Source of the DNA: Brucella tritici
GTDB taxonomy: Bacteria > Pseudomonadota > Alphaproteobacteria > Rhizobiales > Rhizobiaceae
Assembly (NCBI RefSeq): GCF_902825325.1
Contig: NZ_CADEAR010000010.1
Coordinates: forward strand, 62,001 to 126,000
Reading direction: 5' to 3'
Length of the DNA: 64,000 nt
The translations under genes and the position numbers were made by a program. The notes beneath the pieces are model-generated. The model saw only the letters and a program-made list of their open reading frames with translations, did not search any database and had not been told where the DNA came from. Positions 54,256-63,700 of this stretch are shown one piece after another. Each line of letters starts with the position of its first letter. The first letter of the stretch is position 1.

Positions 54256-55701
54256 TTAGCGAACCAGAATATTCCGGAATTGCCATGGATCTTTGGTATC
54301 GAGGTCTTCCTTGAACAGATGACCACGACCTTCCAGTGGTGTCCAGTCCGTGTAATAGCCGTTCAATGGGCCCAGATATTGCATCTGGACTTCGAGGCAG
54401 CGACGGTAATCCATCTCGTCGGTCTCGACGATACCGCTTCGTGGATTTTCCAGCGCCCAGACCATGCCCGCCAGAACAGCCGAGGAAACCTGCAGTCCGG
54501 TTGCATTCTGATAAGGCGCGAGCTTGCGCGCTTCCTCGACGGTTAACTGCGAGCCATACCAATAGGCATTTTTTTCGTGGCCATAGAGCAGCACGCCGAG
54601 TTCGTCGCTGCCGTCCAGAATTTCATGCTCTTCAAGAACATGCTGCACCGGCTGCGCCCGGCCAGCAGCGCCAAACATTTCATCAAGCGCCAGAATGGCA
54701 TCATTGCTCGGATGATAAGCGTAATGGCAGGTGAGGCGGAAGTCGAGCTTGCCCTTCTTGTCACGCAGCGTGAAGAAATCGGCGATGGAGATCGCTTCAT
54801 TATGGGTGACCAGCAGACCATATTGGGCACCGAGCGTCGGGCACCAGGTGCGAATACGGGTATTGCCGCCGGGCTGCTCGAGGAAGATGGCGGCCTTGTT
54901 GCCCTTCTTCTGCTTGCGGGCGTTCTTGGGCATCCATTTTTCATGGCTGCCCCAGCCAAGTTCTGCCGGTTGCAGGCCTTCGGCGATGAAGCCTTCGACG
55001 GACCATGTATTCCAGAACGTGTTGAAAGGCTTCGGCTCTTTTGCGCGCTGGGTATCGCGTTCCGCGATATGAATACCCTTGACGCCTGCCTTTTTCATCA
55101 GTTTCGCCCAGCCGTGCCGATCATCGGCTGCTGGTTCGGTGAAATCGAGCTTCAGTTCAGTTGCAAGATCGACGAGCGCTTTCTTGACGAACCACGAAAC
55201 CATGCCGGGATTGGCGCCGCAGCAGGAAACGGCGGTCGTACCGCCGGGATTCTTGCGCTTTTCAGCGCGAACCGTTTCGCGCAGCGCATAATTGGTGCGC
55301 GAGGCATTGTCAGCATCGGTATCGAAATAGAAGCCGAGCCAGGGTTCCACCACCGTGTCGATATAAAGGGCGCCATGCTCTCGGGCATAACGCATCAGAT
55401 CAAGTGATCCGGTATCGACGGAAAGATTAACGATAAAAGGCTGGCCTTCTGTCTCTTTCAAAAGAGGCCCGAGAACTTTTTTGTAATTATCCTTGGTGAT
55501 CGCTTCCTTGAGAAAGCGAATACCCTTGTCGTCGAGGATCTTGCGATTGGCTTCGCTCGGATCAATCACGACCATGCGCGATTTGTCGAATTTGAAATGA
55601 CGCTCAATCAGCGGCAGGGTACCGCGCCCGATCGACCCAAAGCCGATCATGATGACGGGGCCGGTTATCTCGCCATAGACTTGCCATTTCGCTTTCGCCA
55701 T
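54256..55701 (-). CDS. hss: Homospermidine synthase
   Basis: A 481-residue NAD-dependent enzyme of the saccharopine dehydrogenase-like fold. The Rossmann motif is VIMIGFGSIGRGTLPLI at the N terminus, followed by VVIDPSEANRKIL, the VEPWLGFYFD loop, the VSCCGANPGMVSWFVKKAL segment and an NTWSVEGF motif. It builds sym-homospermidine from putrescine or spermidine and is typical of Rhizobiales. The gene stands alone with its own terminator. Residue-level catalytic assignments are not attempted. Confidence 0.95.
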   Translation of the reverse strand: MAKAKWQVYGEITGPVIMIGFGSIGRGTLPLIERHFKFDKSRMVVIDPSEANRKILDDKGIRFLKEAITKDNYKKVLGPLLKETEGQPFIVNLSVDTGSLDLMRYAREHGALYIDTVVEPWLGFYFDTDADNASRTNYALRETVRAEKRKNPGGTTAVSCCGANPGMVSWFVKKALVDLATELKLDFTEPAADDRHGWAKLMKKAGVKGIHIAERDTQRAKEPKPFNTFWNTWSVEGFIAEGLQPAELGWGSHEKWMPKNARKQKKGNKAAIFLEQPGGNTRIRTWCPTLGAQYGLLVTHNEAISIADFFTLRDKKGKLDFRLTCHYAYHPSNDAILALDEMFGAAGRAQPVQHVLEEHEILDGSDELGVLLYGHEKNAYWYGSQLTVEEARKLAPYQNATGLQVSSAVLAGMVWALENPRSGIVETDEMDYRRCLEVQMQYLGPLNGYYTDWTPLEGRGHLFKEDLDTKDPWQFRNILVR

Positions 55702-55850
55702 TTTCTTCCTCTTGATAGCCGCAGAATTGCGGTGTCGGGTTATCCTTACCCCGGTTTAGCTTATGCGCGGGAACGATAACACAACTTCATAGAAAGAAAG
55801 AAACGTCACAAGCTCATGACATCAATACATGTTTAACGTGTTTTAGCTTT

Positions 55851-56486
55851 TTAAGCCTCGACCAGCTTCGCGCGGATCATACCGCGCAACGAATTGCCGA
55901 CGAGAATGTTGCGCGCGCTTTTGAGCGCTTCAACGGTAACGATACCCTCTTCGACGACATTGTTGTTCAGCAATTCGCGGCGCAACACGCCGTCAAGCAG
56001 ACCGCATGAAAGAGCGGGTGTCGTGCAGGTCGTGCCTCCAACGTCGAGAAATATCGACGTAATTGTTCCCTCGCAGACTTCGCCCCGATCATTGAGCAGG
56101 ATGACCTCATCAACCTCCGCCGGTGAATACTCCTCACGTGCGGCGATATAGACCTGCCGCCTTGTCGTCTTGTGGCGCAGCAGGGGATCGTTGTGATTGA
56201 GGCGCGTCCGGGCGATTGCGACTTGCCAGACCGTCTGGCATGACAGCGGTTCGTATGGCGTGCTGGTGACCGTGGCAACTCCGTCCGGTGCAAGCGTCAG
56301 CCGCAGTTTCAGGGCTTGTTCGCCAGTACCGTGTTCCGCAACCTTCTGACGGACGGCTTCCATATTGCACGAAAACCCAAGCTCACGGGCAGAATTCGCA
56401 AGGCGTGCCATATGCAGATCGAAGCGCAGAACGCCTGAGAGCGGTTCCCAGCGCATGGTTTCGATCAGCTGATAATTCGGCTCCAT
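55851..56486 (-). CDS. pabC: Aminotransferase class IV, probable 4-amino-4-deoxychorismate lyase
   Basis: A 211-residue fold-type IV PLP enzyme. ATG 56486 is chosen because it begins two bases after the pabB stop and gives MEPNYQLIETMRWEP, the usual family start; a longer frame from 56546 would overlap pabB. The Schiff-base lysine is in LRHKTTRRQVY, and the phosphate-contact regions are EVCEGTITSIFLDV and CGLLDGVLRRELL. Next to pabB it most likely makes p-aminobenzoate for folate by eliminating pyruvate. Confidence 0.87.
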   Translation of the reverse strand: MEPNYQLIETMRWEPLSGVLRFDLHMARLANSARELGFSCNMEAVRQKVAEHGTGEQALKLRLTLAPDGVATVTSTPYEPLSCQTVWQVAIARTRLNHNDPLLRHKTTRRQVYIAAREEYSPAEVDEVILLNDRGEVCEGTITSIFLDVGGTTCTTPALSCGLLDGVLRRELLNNNVVEEGIVTVEALKSARNILVGNSLRGMIRAKLVEA

Positions 56487-56488
56487 GA

Positions 56489-57649
56489 TCACAGCCCGTG
56501 CCCCGTGTGGCTCGACAGTGCCGCGAACCGTGCTTTCAGAAGACATTCCTCGTACTCCGCTTGCGCCGTGGAATCGAAGACCACGCCACCCCCGACATTG
56601 AAGATCGCACGATTTTCATTGAGAAGCGAGATCGTCCGGATAGCAACGTTGAAACGCATCCGGCCGCTGGGCTCGATCCAGCCGAGCGAGCCGCAATAAA
56701 TGTCGCGCGGCCCGGTCTCCAGCTTGCGCAAGATTTCCATGGCGCTGATCTTCGGCGCGCCGGTGATCGAGCCGCACGGGAAAAGGGCGGCAAAAAGCGA
56801 ACGCAGCGGCAGGCTTTCTTTCAGTCTGGCCCGCACGCGGCTGATCATCTGGTGAACCGTAGGATAGGTTTCGACGCGGAAGAGTTCCGGCACGTCCAGC
56901 GATCCCACTTCGCTGACAAGCGAAATGTCGTTGCGAAGCAGATCGACGATCATGCGGTTTTCGGCCTGGTTCTTCGGATCGTTCAGCAGAAACTGCCGGT
57001 TCTGCTCATCTTCTTCCGGCGTCGCACCACGCGGCATGGTGCCTTTCATCGGATGGGTTTCAATCCATCCGTCGCCATCGACTTCAAAGAAAAGTTCCGG
57101 CGAGCGCGACAGGACAATGGGGCCCCCGAGATCGCAATAGGTCGCATAGCGGACCGGCTGACGCTTGGCGAGCCTATTGAACAGGATCAGCGGATCGCCG
57201 CCCCACTCAGCATGGATCGGAAAGGTAAGGTTGCCCTGATAGCAATCGCCCTCGCGCAAATGACGGTGGAGCCGTTCGAAACGCGGCGCGTAATCGTCGA
57301 ACGACCATTGCGCGAGCGGATCGCGCAGAAAGGTGGCATTGTCTTCGCTGCGGTTGTGCATCGACTCGTCGGAGGGGCCATCGAAAACGCCGAAGCACAG
57401 AAGCGGGGCTTTGCGCCCCTGGGGCAGCAACGGTTTCAAATTCGGTTCCAGCAGATAGCCGGCTTCATAGGATAGATAACCCGCGAGCCATTTCCCGGCA
57501 TTATGGGCCGCCTGCATCGCATCCCATGCAGGTTCGAATTCATCCGGCGTGTCGGCGCGGATGATCGATGAGGGGGCCGTGAAAAGCACATCGCGGCCCG
57601 CCTTGTCGTCCCGGAACAGGATAAGCGGCTTATTGCTTTGGTGAAACAC
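56489..57649 (-). CDS. pabB: Aminodeoxychorismate synthase component I
   Basis: A 386-residue chorismate-binding enzyme. It starts with GTG 57649, eight bases after the pepF stop. Motifs are the GYLSYEAGY region, HPMKGTMPRGA, AENRMIVDLLRND and the FPCGSITGAPKISAMEILR active-site helix with the GGGVVFDSTAQAEYEEC end. It aminates chorismate to 4-amino-4-deoxychorismate, which the adjacent lyase turns into p-aminobenzoate. The glutaminase partner PabA is not in the window. The two reading frames are separated by only two bases. Confidence 0.93.
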   Translation of the reverse strand: MFHQSNKPLILFRDDKAGRDVLFTAPSSIIRADTPDEFEPAWDAMQAAHNAGKWLAGYLSYEAGYLLEPNLKPLLPQGRKAPLLCFGVFDGPSDESMHNRSEDNATFLRDPLAQWSFDDYAPRFERLHRHLREGDCYQGNLTFPIHAEWGGDPLILFNRLAKRQPVRYATYCDLGGPIVLSRSPELFFEVDGDGWIETHPMKGTMPRGATPEEDEQNRQFLLNDPKNQAENRMIVDLLRNDISLVSEVGSLDVPELFRVETYPTVHQMISRVRARLKESLPLRSLFAALFPCGSITGAPKISAMEILRKLETGPRDIYCGSLGWIEPSGRMRFNVAIRTISLLNENRAIFNVGGGVVFDSTAQAEYEECLLKARFAALSSHTGHGL

Positions 57650-57657
57650 GCAAGTGC

Positions 57658-59520
57658 TCAGTCTTCCATGGCTTCAAGCTCGTCGATAATGCCTTCGATC
57701 ACCGACAGGCCCTTGCTCCAGAAATCGGGATCGCTTGCATCCAGACCGAACGGCGCAAGCAATTCCTTGTGGTGCTTGGTGCCGCCAGCCTTCAGCATGT
57801 CGAAATACTTCTGCTGGAAGCCCTTTTCCGAATTCTGGTAGACGGCATAGAGCGAGTTTACCAGACAGTCGCCGAAGGCATAGGCATAGACATAGAACGG
57901 CGAATGGATGAAATGCGGGATATAGGTCCAGAAGGTCTCGTAACCCGGATTGAGATTGACGGCATCGCCAAGGCTTTCGCGCTGAACATCCATCCAGATT
58001 TCGCCGATGCGTTCTGCAGTCAATTCACCTTCGCGGCGCTCGGTATGTACACGGCGCTCGAACTGGTAAAAGGCGATCTGGCGCACGACCGTATTGATCA
58101 TGTCTTCGGCCTTCTGCGCCAGCATGGCCTTGCGCTCGCGCTTGTCCTTCGTGCGCTCCAGAAGCGAACGGAAGGTCAGCATTTCGCCGAACACGGATGC
58201 AGTTTCGGCAAGCGTCAGCGGCGTTGACGCCATGAGAGCGCCCTGACCGCCCGCGAGAACCTGATGCACGCCATGGCCAAGCTCATGTGCCAGCGTCATC
58301 ACATCGCGCGGCTTGCCCATATAGTTGAGAAGCACGTAAGGGTGCGCAGACGGAACAGTCGGATGCGCAAATGCGCCGGGCGCCTTGCCGGGGCGAACTG
58401 GCGCGTCGATCCAGTTCTTGTCGAAGAAATTTTTCGCAATCTCGGCCATTTCAGGCGCGAAATTGCCATAGGCGGAAAGCACGGTTTCGCGTGCCTCATC
58501 CCAGGGGATTAGCGCTTGCGGGGTTTCAGGCAGGGGCGCGTTGCGATCCCAGTTTTCAAGCTTTTCGAGGCCGAGCCACTTGGCTTTCAGGGCGTAATAG
58601 CGGTGCGAAAGGCGTGGATAGGCATCTTCCACTGCCTTGGCGAGCGCGTCCACCACTTCCCGCTCAACGCGGTTGGCGAGATGGCGGCTATCGGCGATAT
58701 CCTGAAAACCACGCCAGCGATCGGATATTTCCTTATCCTTGGCGAGCGTGTTGGTGATCAGCGTGAATGTGCGCAGATTGGCTGCAAAAGTTTTGGCGAG
58801 AGCTTCAGACGCCTTTTTGCGCACAGCGCCATCGGCATCCTGAAGCATGTTCAGTGTCGGCTCGATGCTGAGTTCCTTGCCGTCGATGTCAAAACGGAGA
58901 CCAGACATGGTTTCATCGAACAGCCGATTCCAGGCGCTATAGCCGGTAATCGACTTTTCATGGAAGAGCTGTTCCAGCTTGTCATCGAGCTGGTACGGCT
59001 TGTCCATACGCAGATCGGTCAGCCATGGGCGATAATGGCCGATGGCCGCATTGTCGCTCATCGCCCTTTCCAGGACCGCGTCGTCGATGCGGTTCAGTTC
59101 CAGGCCGAAGAAAATGAGATGGGTGCTGGCATCGGTCAGCTTTTGCTGCACGTCGCCGAAAAGCTTCATGCGCTTCGGATCGGACGTATCGCCATAATAA
59201 TAAAGGCCTGCGAAGGAGCCGATGCGGCCCATCAGTTCGTCCAGAGCCTCGAATTCCTTGATCGCATCGGCAAAATTGCCGCCCTTGGCCTTGGCTGCTT
59301 CGTCACCGAGCTTGCCCTTCCAGCGACCCTCGAAAGCTGCGGCATCGCTCATGGCCTTTTCGATGGCGCTCTTCAGCTCCGTACTGTCCGCGGACGGATA
59401 GAGATCGCCAAGATTCCATTCCGGCAGGTTGCCGAGATCAATCTTTCCGGCTGCAGCCGCATCGCCGACAGGTGCGTGCAAAACCTTGTTAAAGGAAACG
59501 GATTCTGAAAAACGGGTCAT
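57658..59520 (-). CDS. pepF: M3-family oligoendopeptidase F
   Basis: A 620-residue zinc peptidase. ATG 59520 is chosen because AGGAG lies seven bases upstream; the longer frame to 59730 starts without support. The zinc motif HELGH is in MTLAHELGHGVHQ with the third ligand Glu further on in LAETASVFGEML. The N-terminal helical oligopeptidase F region precedes it. It trims short peptides in the cytoplasm. It is the first gene of an apparent pepF-pabB-pabC operon with gaps of 8 and 2 bases. The gap 59521-59811 holds divergent promoters and no recognised gene. Confidence 0.93.
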   Translation of the reverse strand: MTRFSESVSFNKVLHAPVGDAAAAGKIDLGNLPEWNLGDLYPSADSTELKSAIEKAMSDAAAFEGRWKGKLGDEAAKAKGGNFADAIKEFEALDELMGRIGSFAGLYYYGDTSDPKRMKLFGDVQQKLTDASTHLIFFGLELNRIDDAVLERAMSDNAAIGHYRPWLTDLRMDKPYQLDDKLEQLFHEKSITGYSAWNRLFDETMSGLRFDIDGKELSIEPTLNMLQDADGAVRKKASEALAKTFAANLRTFTLITNTLAKDKEISDRWRGFQDIADSRHLANRVEREVVDALAKAVEDAYPRLSHRYYALKAKWLGLEKLENWDRNAPLPETPQALIPWDEARETVLSAYGNFAPEMAEIAKNFFDKNWIDAPVRPGKAPGAFAHPTVPSAHPYVLLNYMGKPRDVMTLAHELGHGVHQVLAGGQGALMASTPLTLAETASVFGEMLTFRSLLERTKDKRERKAMLAQKAEDMINTVVRQIAFYQFERRVHTERREGELTAERIGEIWMDVQRESLGDAVNLNPGYETFWTYIPHFIHSPFYVYAYAFGDCLVNSLYAVYQNSEKGFQQKYFDMLKAGGTKHHKELLAPFGLDASDPDFWSKGLSVIEGIIDELEAMED

Positions 59521-59811
59521 GAACATTCTCCTATTCGGTCTCTTCTCGCATGTCTTGCCAGGATCGCCAAGAGCTGGGAAAAGCGCCCCGAATTTTCGTG
59601 ATGGCTTGCCCAACGAAGGATTGCTGGGCGGCAAATATCTGAATTGGAAAACGTATTCGGGATACAATTTTGTGAATGGGACACTGAGGCGCATTTTAGT
59701 ACCTTGCATTCGATGAAGGCTTGGCCCCAAATAACGCGCCTAGAATATGAGACATTTAAACTGTTTAAATATTCTGGGCGTGGGAACTCCATAGGTTGAT
59801 GATAGCTGTTA

Positions 59812-61326
59812 ATGGCCACGCGCATACTCATAGCGGATGACGATCCGATTCATCGACGCAATCTGGAAGCGATAGTCATGCGCATGGGCTATCGGACCAT
59901 TCTTGCTGACGGTGGAGCCAGCGCGCTCGGCTTTGTAAGCCAGCGTAAGGACATAGTCCTGATGCTGCTGGATCTGTCGATGCCCGATATGGACGGCCTG
60001 ACTGTTTTACGTCGGATGCGCGAAGCTGGAAATAATGTTCCCGTTATCGTTCTCGTTCAAAACGATGATCTCCAGCCGGTTTTACAGGCAATGAAAATGG
60101 GCGCGGCCGATTTCGTGACCAAGCCTGTGGTCTTCGAGCGTGTGCAGGTTTCCGTTTCCAATGTCCTGAAGATCGATGCGCTGACGCAGGAAATCCGTCG
60201 CGCCCGGTCCTCCTTGAAAGCTCATCTGACACTTTCCGACATGGCGATTAAAAGTCCGGAAATGGAACGGGTCAGCATTCTGGCGCGACGAGCTTCGGCG
60301 TTGGATGCCCCGCTTCTGATCGAGGGAGAGCCCGGCAGCGGCAAGGAGACGCTGGCACGTGCCATTTGCAGCGGCGGTGCCCGTTGGCGCGGCCCTTTCG
60401 TGGCCGTCGATTGCCGTAGTCTGACCATCGAGAATGCTGACGAAATCTTCTTTGGCGTTTCGACAGCACGCCGCGACCGTCGCGACGATGATGCAATCCG
60501 TAGCATCGGAAAACTTGCCGAAGCCGACGGCGGTACACTTTTCCTCGATGAAGTGGGTGCGTTGCCGCGCCACACGCAGATCAAGCTTTTCGCTGCCATG
60601 CAATCTGGCCAGTTCGAAACTGGTGGTGGAGGCGAGCGCGCTCTCTCCAATGCCCGCATCATGGCATCGAATAGTCGCCCCCTGGCCGATCTCGTCCATA
60701 TGGGACGTTTCCATGCCGGGCTTTACCATTTGCTCGGCTCCTTTGCTGTGGCCATGCCGCCGTTGCGCAACCGTCTGGAAGACATCCCGATCCTGCTGCA
60801 CCAGTTCATGATGCGCTATGTGAGCGAGGAGCGGATGGGGCATATAACCGGGATCACCACCCATGCGCTGGAAAAGCTAAAGGCCTATCATTGGCCAGGC
60901 AATGTGCGGGAGCTGAAAAATGCCGTTTATCGCGCTGTACTTCTCTGCGAGACTGGCGAACTGACGGCGGCTGATTTCGCTCAGATCGGTTTGGGAACCG
61001 AGGCGGCAAGGGCTGCACAGCAATCCGCCCGGTTCAATCTTGTCGATCACGATCCAAGCGTGAGTGGCGCGGCGGGCGTGTTCAGCGGGATCGACGGGGC
61101 AGGCGAAGTGCGCACACTTGCCGCAGCCGAGGAGGAAATGATCCGGTTTGCGATCGCTCATTATGACGGCCAGATCAGCGAAGTTGCCCGGCGCCTGGGG
61201 ATAGGAAGAACCACGCTTTACCGGAAACTCAAGGAATATGGCATCGATGTGGCGTCGATTTCCGGCAAGGGACCGGGAGGTGAAGAAGAGGGTGAAGCCA
61301 CCCCCTTCAACCGTGCCGCCAGCTGA
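59812..61326 (+). CDS. NtrC-like response regulator with an AAA+ domain lacking GAFTGA
   Basis: A 504-residue regulator. The receiver (residues 1-120) has Asp10-Asp12, phospho-acceptor Asp53-55 in LLLDLSMPDMDG and the lysine of FVTKPV. The AAA+ domain starts near 145: Walker A GEPGSGKETLARAI, Walker B DGGTLFLDEVG, the Sensor I-type ALSNARIMASNS, arginine finger LRNRLEDIPILL and WPGNVRELKNAVYRAVL. The loop where GAFTGA belongs reads IFFGVSTARRDRRDDD, so contact with sigma-54 is doubtful. A Fis-type HTH closes the protein (ISEVARRLGIGRTTLYRKLK). Target genes are unknown. Confidence 0.9.
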   Translation: MATRILIADDDPIHRRNLEAIVMRMGYRTILADGGASALGFVSQRKDIVLMLLDLSMPDMDGLTVLRRMREAGNNVPVIVLVQNDDLQPVLQAMKMGAADFVTKPVVFERVQVSVSNVLKIDALTQEIRRARSSLKAHLTLSDMAIKSPEMERVSILARRASALDAPLLIEGEPGSGKETLARAICSGGARWRGPFVAVDCRSLTIENADEIFFGVSTARRDRRDDDAIRSIGKLAEADGGTLFLDEVGALPRHTQIKLFAAMQSGQFETGGGGERALSNARIMASNSRPLADLVHMGRFHAGLYHLLGSFAVAMPPLRNRLEDIPILLHQFMMRYVSEERMGHITGITTHALEKLKAYHWPGNVRELKNAVYRAVLLCETGELTAADFAQIGLGTEAARAAQQSARFNLVDHDPSVSGAAGVFSGIDGAGEVRTLAAAEEEMIRFAIAHYDGQISEVARRLGIGRTTLYRKLKEYGIDVASISGKGPGGEEEGEATPFNRAAS

Positions 61327-61413
61327 CAAAACTGCATGTAACTGTTTGAATTTTAGTCATTTATAATAGATTCACTGTCCTTCCTCGCAGGTGGTGTTGC
61401 GGATTAAAGACTG

Positions 61414-61428
61414 TTAATAATTTTTTAA
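61414..61428. promoter_or_regulatory. CtrA-binding box upstream of the DUF882 gene
   Basis: TTAA (61414-61417), seven bases, TTAA (61425-61428) is an exact TTAA-N7-TTAA match for CtrA, the cell-cycle master regulator. The second half continues as TTAACCAT, the common half-site form. Another TTAACCAT lies at 61504-61511. Confidence 0.6.
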
Positions 61429-61472
61429 CCATGGCGAAAATAGATGCACGTGTGTGGCTTTTTTGCCATGGT
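61428..61472. repeat. Long inverted repeat in the DUF882 promoter region
   Basis: ACCATGGCGAAAA (61428-61440) and TTTTTTGCCATGGT (61459-61472) pair almost perfectly around an 18-base spacer. It adjoins the CtrA box. It may be a transcript hairpin or a terminator for the gene upstream that borrowed the T tract. Confidence 0.5.
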
Positions 61473-61637
61473 GTTTCCTCATTTGTTGTTCACTAAGCGT
61501 CCATTAACCATTAAATCCGACAATCGGAGCTCGAGCGGAACTGGGACGCAGGCTTTTTGTGGCACCACAAAGAAAGTCCCGAGGGATGCCTGGAGAATAT
61601 CTCTGGGGGCGGAAAAACGGTAAGGCGATACGATTCG

Positions 61638-63626
61638 ATGAACAGCATATCGACCATTAAAGCGCGCTTTGCGAAGGTGTGGACCGGGATGAAGGCATCT
61701 ATGTCCGTTCCGTCTGCCCTTGCCGCTGCTGCGGTTCTCATGGCGCTGTCTCCTTCGCAGGCTTCGGCTGAAACCCGTTCTCTCAAGCTTTATTACGTCC
61801 ATACTGGTGAAAAGGCGGAAATCGTCTTCAAGAGAAACGGGCGCTTCGATGCCCAGGGTTTGAAGAAGCTGAACGTTTTCCTGCGTGACTGGCGCCGTAA
61901 CGAACCGACCAAGATGGACCCGCGCCTGTTCGATCTGGTCTGGCAGGTTTATCGCTCCTCTGGATCGAGCCAGTATATCACCGTCGTTTCGGCTTATCGT
62001 TCGCCAGCCACCAACGCCATGCTGCGTTCGCGCTCGGCGAATACTGGCGTTGCCAAGAAGAGCCAGCACATGCTTGGCCGCGCAATGGACTTTTACATCC
62101 CCGGCGTCCCATTGGCGAAGCTACGCGGGATCGGCATGCGCTATCAGATCGGTGGTGTCGGCTATTATCCGCGTTCGGGTTCGCCATTCGTTCATATGGA
62201 TGTTGGCAATGTTCGCTCCTGGCCGCGCATGAGCCGTCGCGAATTGCTCGCACTGTTCCCCGACGGCAAGACTGCTCACCTTCCCGCAGACGGCAAGCCG
62301 TTGCCTGGCTACGAGCAGGCACTGGCCATGATCGAAAAGCGCAAGGCTGGTGGCGGCGAGGTCATGGTGGCTAGCAACTCCGCTCCGCGTCGCAGCAAAA
62401 GCTTGTTTGGTGCGCTGTTTGGCGGTGGAGCCGATGAAGAAGAAGATACTGGTGATGTGAGCGCCCCACCAGCGACGGCACGTCCGGCTCGTGCAGCGCC
62501 TGCGCGTCAGGCTCCGGCAGCAGTCCCGGAAGAGCCGGTCCAGCAGCCGCGTGAAACGATGGTTGCCGCTCTGCCTTCCCGCGATGCTCCGCTTCCAATG
62601 CAGGCACCGCGTCCGGAAACAGGCCTTGATGCTCAGGCCCAAGCACAGGCGCAGGCCGCAGCCGAAGTTCCGGTTGCCGCACTCAATGTTCCGATTCCGG
62701 CTCGCAAACCGGCAATGGCGCCCCAGGATGCCGTTGCGCTTGCCGCGGCCGAGCCTGCCGCCGATGCTGCTGCCGCTGCTGCCCGTGCTGCGGTGGATGC
62801 GAACACGGTTCAGGTTGCTGATGCTGGTACGCCTTCGCCGGTGATGAATGGTTTTGTGCCGATCCCATCGGCCCGCCCACAGCTTGAAACGGACAATGTG
62901 CAGCTTGCAGCTGCAGTGGTGCCGTCGGCGCGTCCAACACGTCCGGGTGAAAACCCTGCCGCAAGCGGTCAGGACGCGATTGCCGCGCTGGTCAATCGCG
63001 AGCAGACCGAACCGACCCAGGTTGCCGATGCAGGCGACGTGGCTGTGCCGCAGCCGGGTGAAACGGCAGCTTTCCCGCTGCCGAAGGAAGCGCCGCGTGC
63101 CAATACGCAGCTTGCCCTTCTATCCAAGAAGGATGAAATTGGCGAGCTGATCGCGCCGCCTTCCGACGACTACTATGACAGTAAGCCGGTTGCAGATGGC
63201 GCGCCGAAACAGGCTCCGGCAGCGGTGCAGACTGCCTCGGTAGCCCGCACGGCCCCAACCAAGCCTACGGCCACTGCTTCTGCGGCAGTCCATAAACAGG
63301 TTGCGGCGATTGGCAAGGCAGCCGAAACGGGCGTTCGCACCACCGCAAAGGGCGGACGTTATGTGGCCAAGGCTCAGTCCAAGCCGCGTGCGGTTGTCCA
63401 GCCAGCCGTAATGCCGACTTCCGAAGTCGCCATGTCGTCGGAATCGGTGTCGAGCACCGTACCGGTGACCAATCCGGTCCTGCGCAACGATGCGATACGC
63501 TCCGCACCGGCAATGGTCTATACGGCTGGATTTCAGCGTGGCAATCTGCCGACCGAACGCGCCAACCAGTTCAGCGGCAATGCCGTTACCTTCCTGACGG
63601 TGGCCAAGTTCACGGAAACCAACTGA
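61638..63626 (+). CDS. DUF882 (YcbK/MepK-like) peptidoglycan-hydrolase-fold protein with long Pro/Ala-rich tail
   Basis: A 662-residue envelope protein. ATG 61638 gives a signal peptide (SALAAAAVLMALSPSQASAE). Residues about 45-200 are a DUF882 peptidase M15-type domain with zinc-ligand-like HMLGRAMDFYIPG and FVHMDVG, LD-carboxypeptidase or endopeptidase-like. The rest, over 400 residues, is low-complexity Ala/Pro/Val/Gln, with recurring IPSARP and VPSARP motifs, ending with a short hydrophobic-aromatic C terminus. Promoter-side CtrA boxes suggest cell-cycle timed expression, fitting a wall-remodelling role. Length is well above typical DUF882 proteins of about 180-200. Confidence 0.8.
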   Translation: MNSISTIKARFAKVWTGMKASMSVPSALAAAAVLMALSPSQASAETRSLKLYYVHTGEKAEIVFKRNGRFDAQGLKKLNVFLRDWRRNEPTKMDPRLFDLVWQVYRSSGSSQYITVVSAYRSPATNAMLRSRSANTGVAKKSQHMLGRAMDFYIPGVPLAKLRGIGMRYQIGGVGYYPRSGSPFVHMDVGNVRSWPRMSRRELLALFPDGKTAHLPADGKPLPGYEQALAMIEKRKAGGGEVMVASNSAPRRSKSLFGALFGGGADEEEDTGDVSAPPATARPARAAPARQAPAAVPEEPVQQPRETMVAALPSRDAPLPMQAPRPETGLDAQAQAQAQAAAEVPVAALNVPIPARKPAMAPQDAVALAAAEPAADAAAAAARAAVDANTVQVADAGTPSPVMNGFVPIPSARPQLETDNVQLAAAVVPSARPTRPGENPAASGQDAIAALVNREQTEPTQVADAGDVAVPQPGETAAFPLPKEAPRANTQLALLSKKDEIGELIAPPSDDYYDSKPVADGAPKQAPAAVQTASVARTAPTKPTATASAAVHKQVAAIGKAAETGVRTTAKGGRYVAKAQSKPRAVVQPAVMPTSEVAMSSESVSSTVPVTNPVLRNDAIRSAPAMVYTAGFQRGNLPTERANQFSGNAVTFLTVAKFTETN

Positions 63627-63654
63627 CCGCCGGAAAAACAATAAAAACCAAAAG

Positions 63655-63680
63655 AAAAGGGGCCTTTAAGGCCCCTTTTT
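63655..63680. terminator. Bidirectional terminator between the DUF882 gene and eda
   Basis: AAAAGGGGCC and GGCCCCTTTT form a perfect 10-bp stem around TTTAA, followed by T on the plus strand and preceded by A; it serves both convergent genes. Confidence 0.92.
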
Positions 63681-63700
63681 GCATTGGCATTTAGTCATGT

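Noticed and set aside
59517..59716. Upstream extension of the pepF frame to 59730 and a plus-strand ORF over the same bases
   Set aside because: The extension lacks a ribosome-binding site and homology-like composition, while ATG 59520 has a well-spaced AGGAG. The plus-strand frame has no support either.
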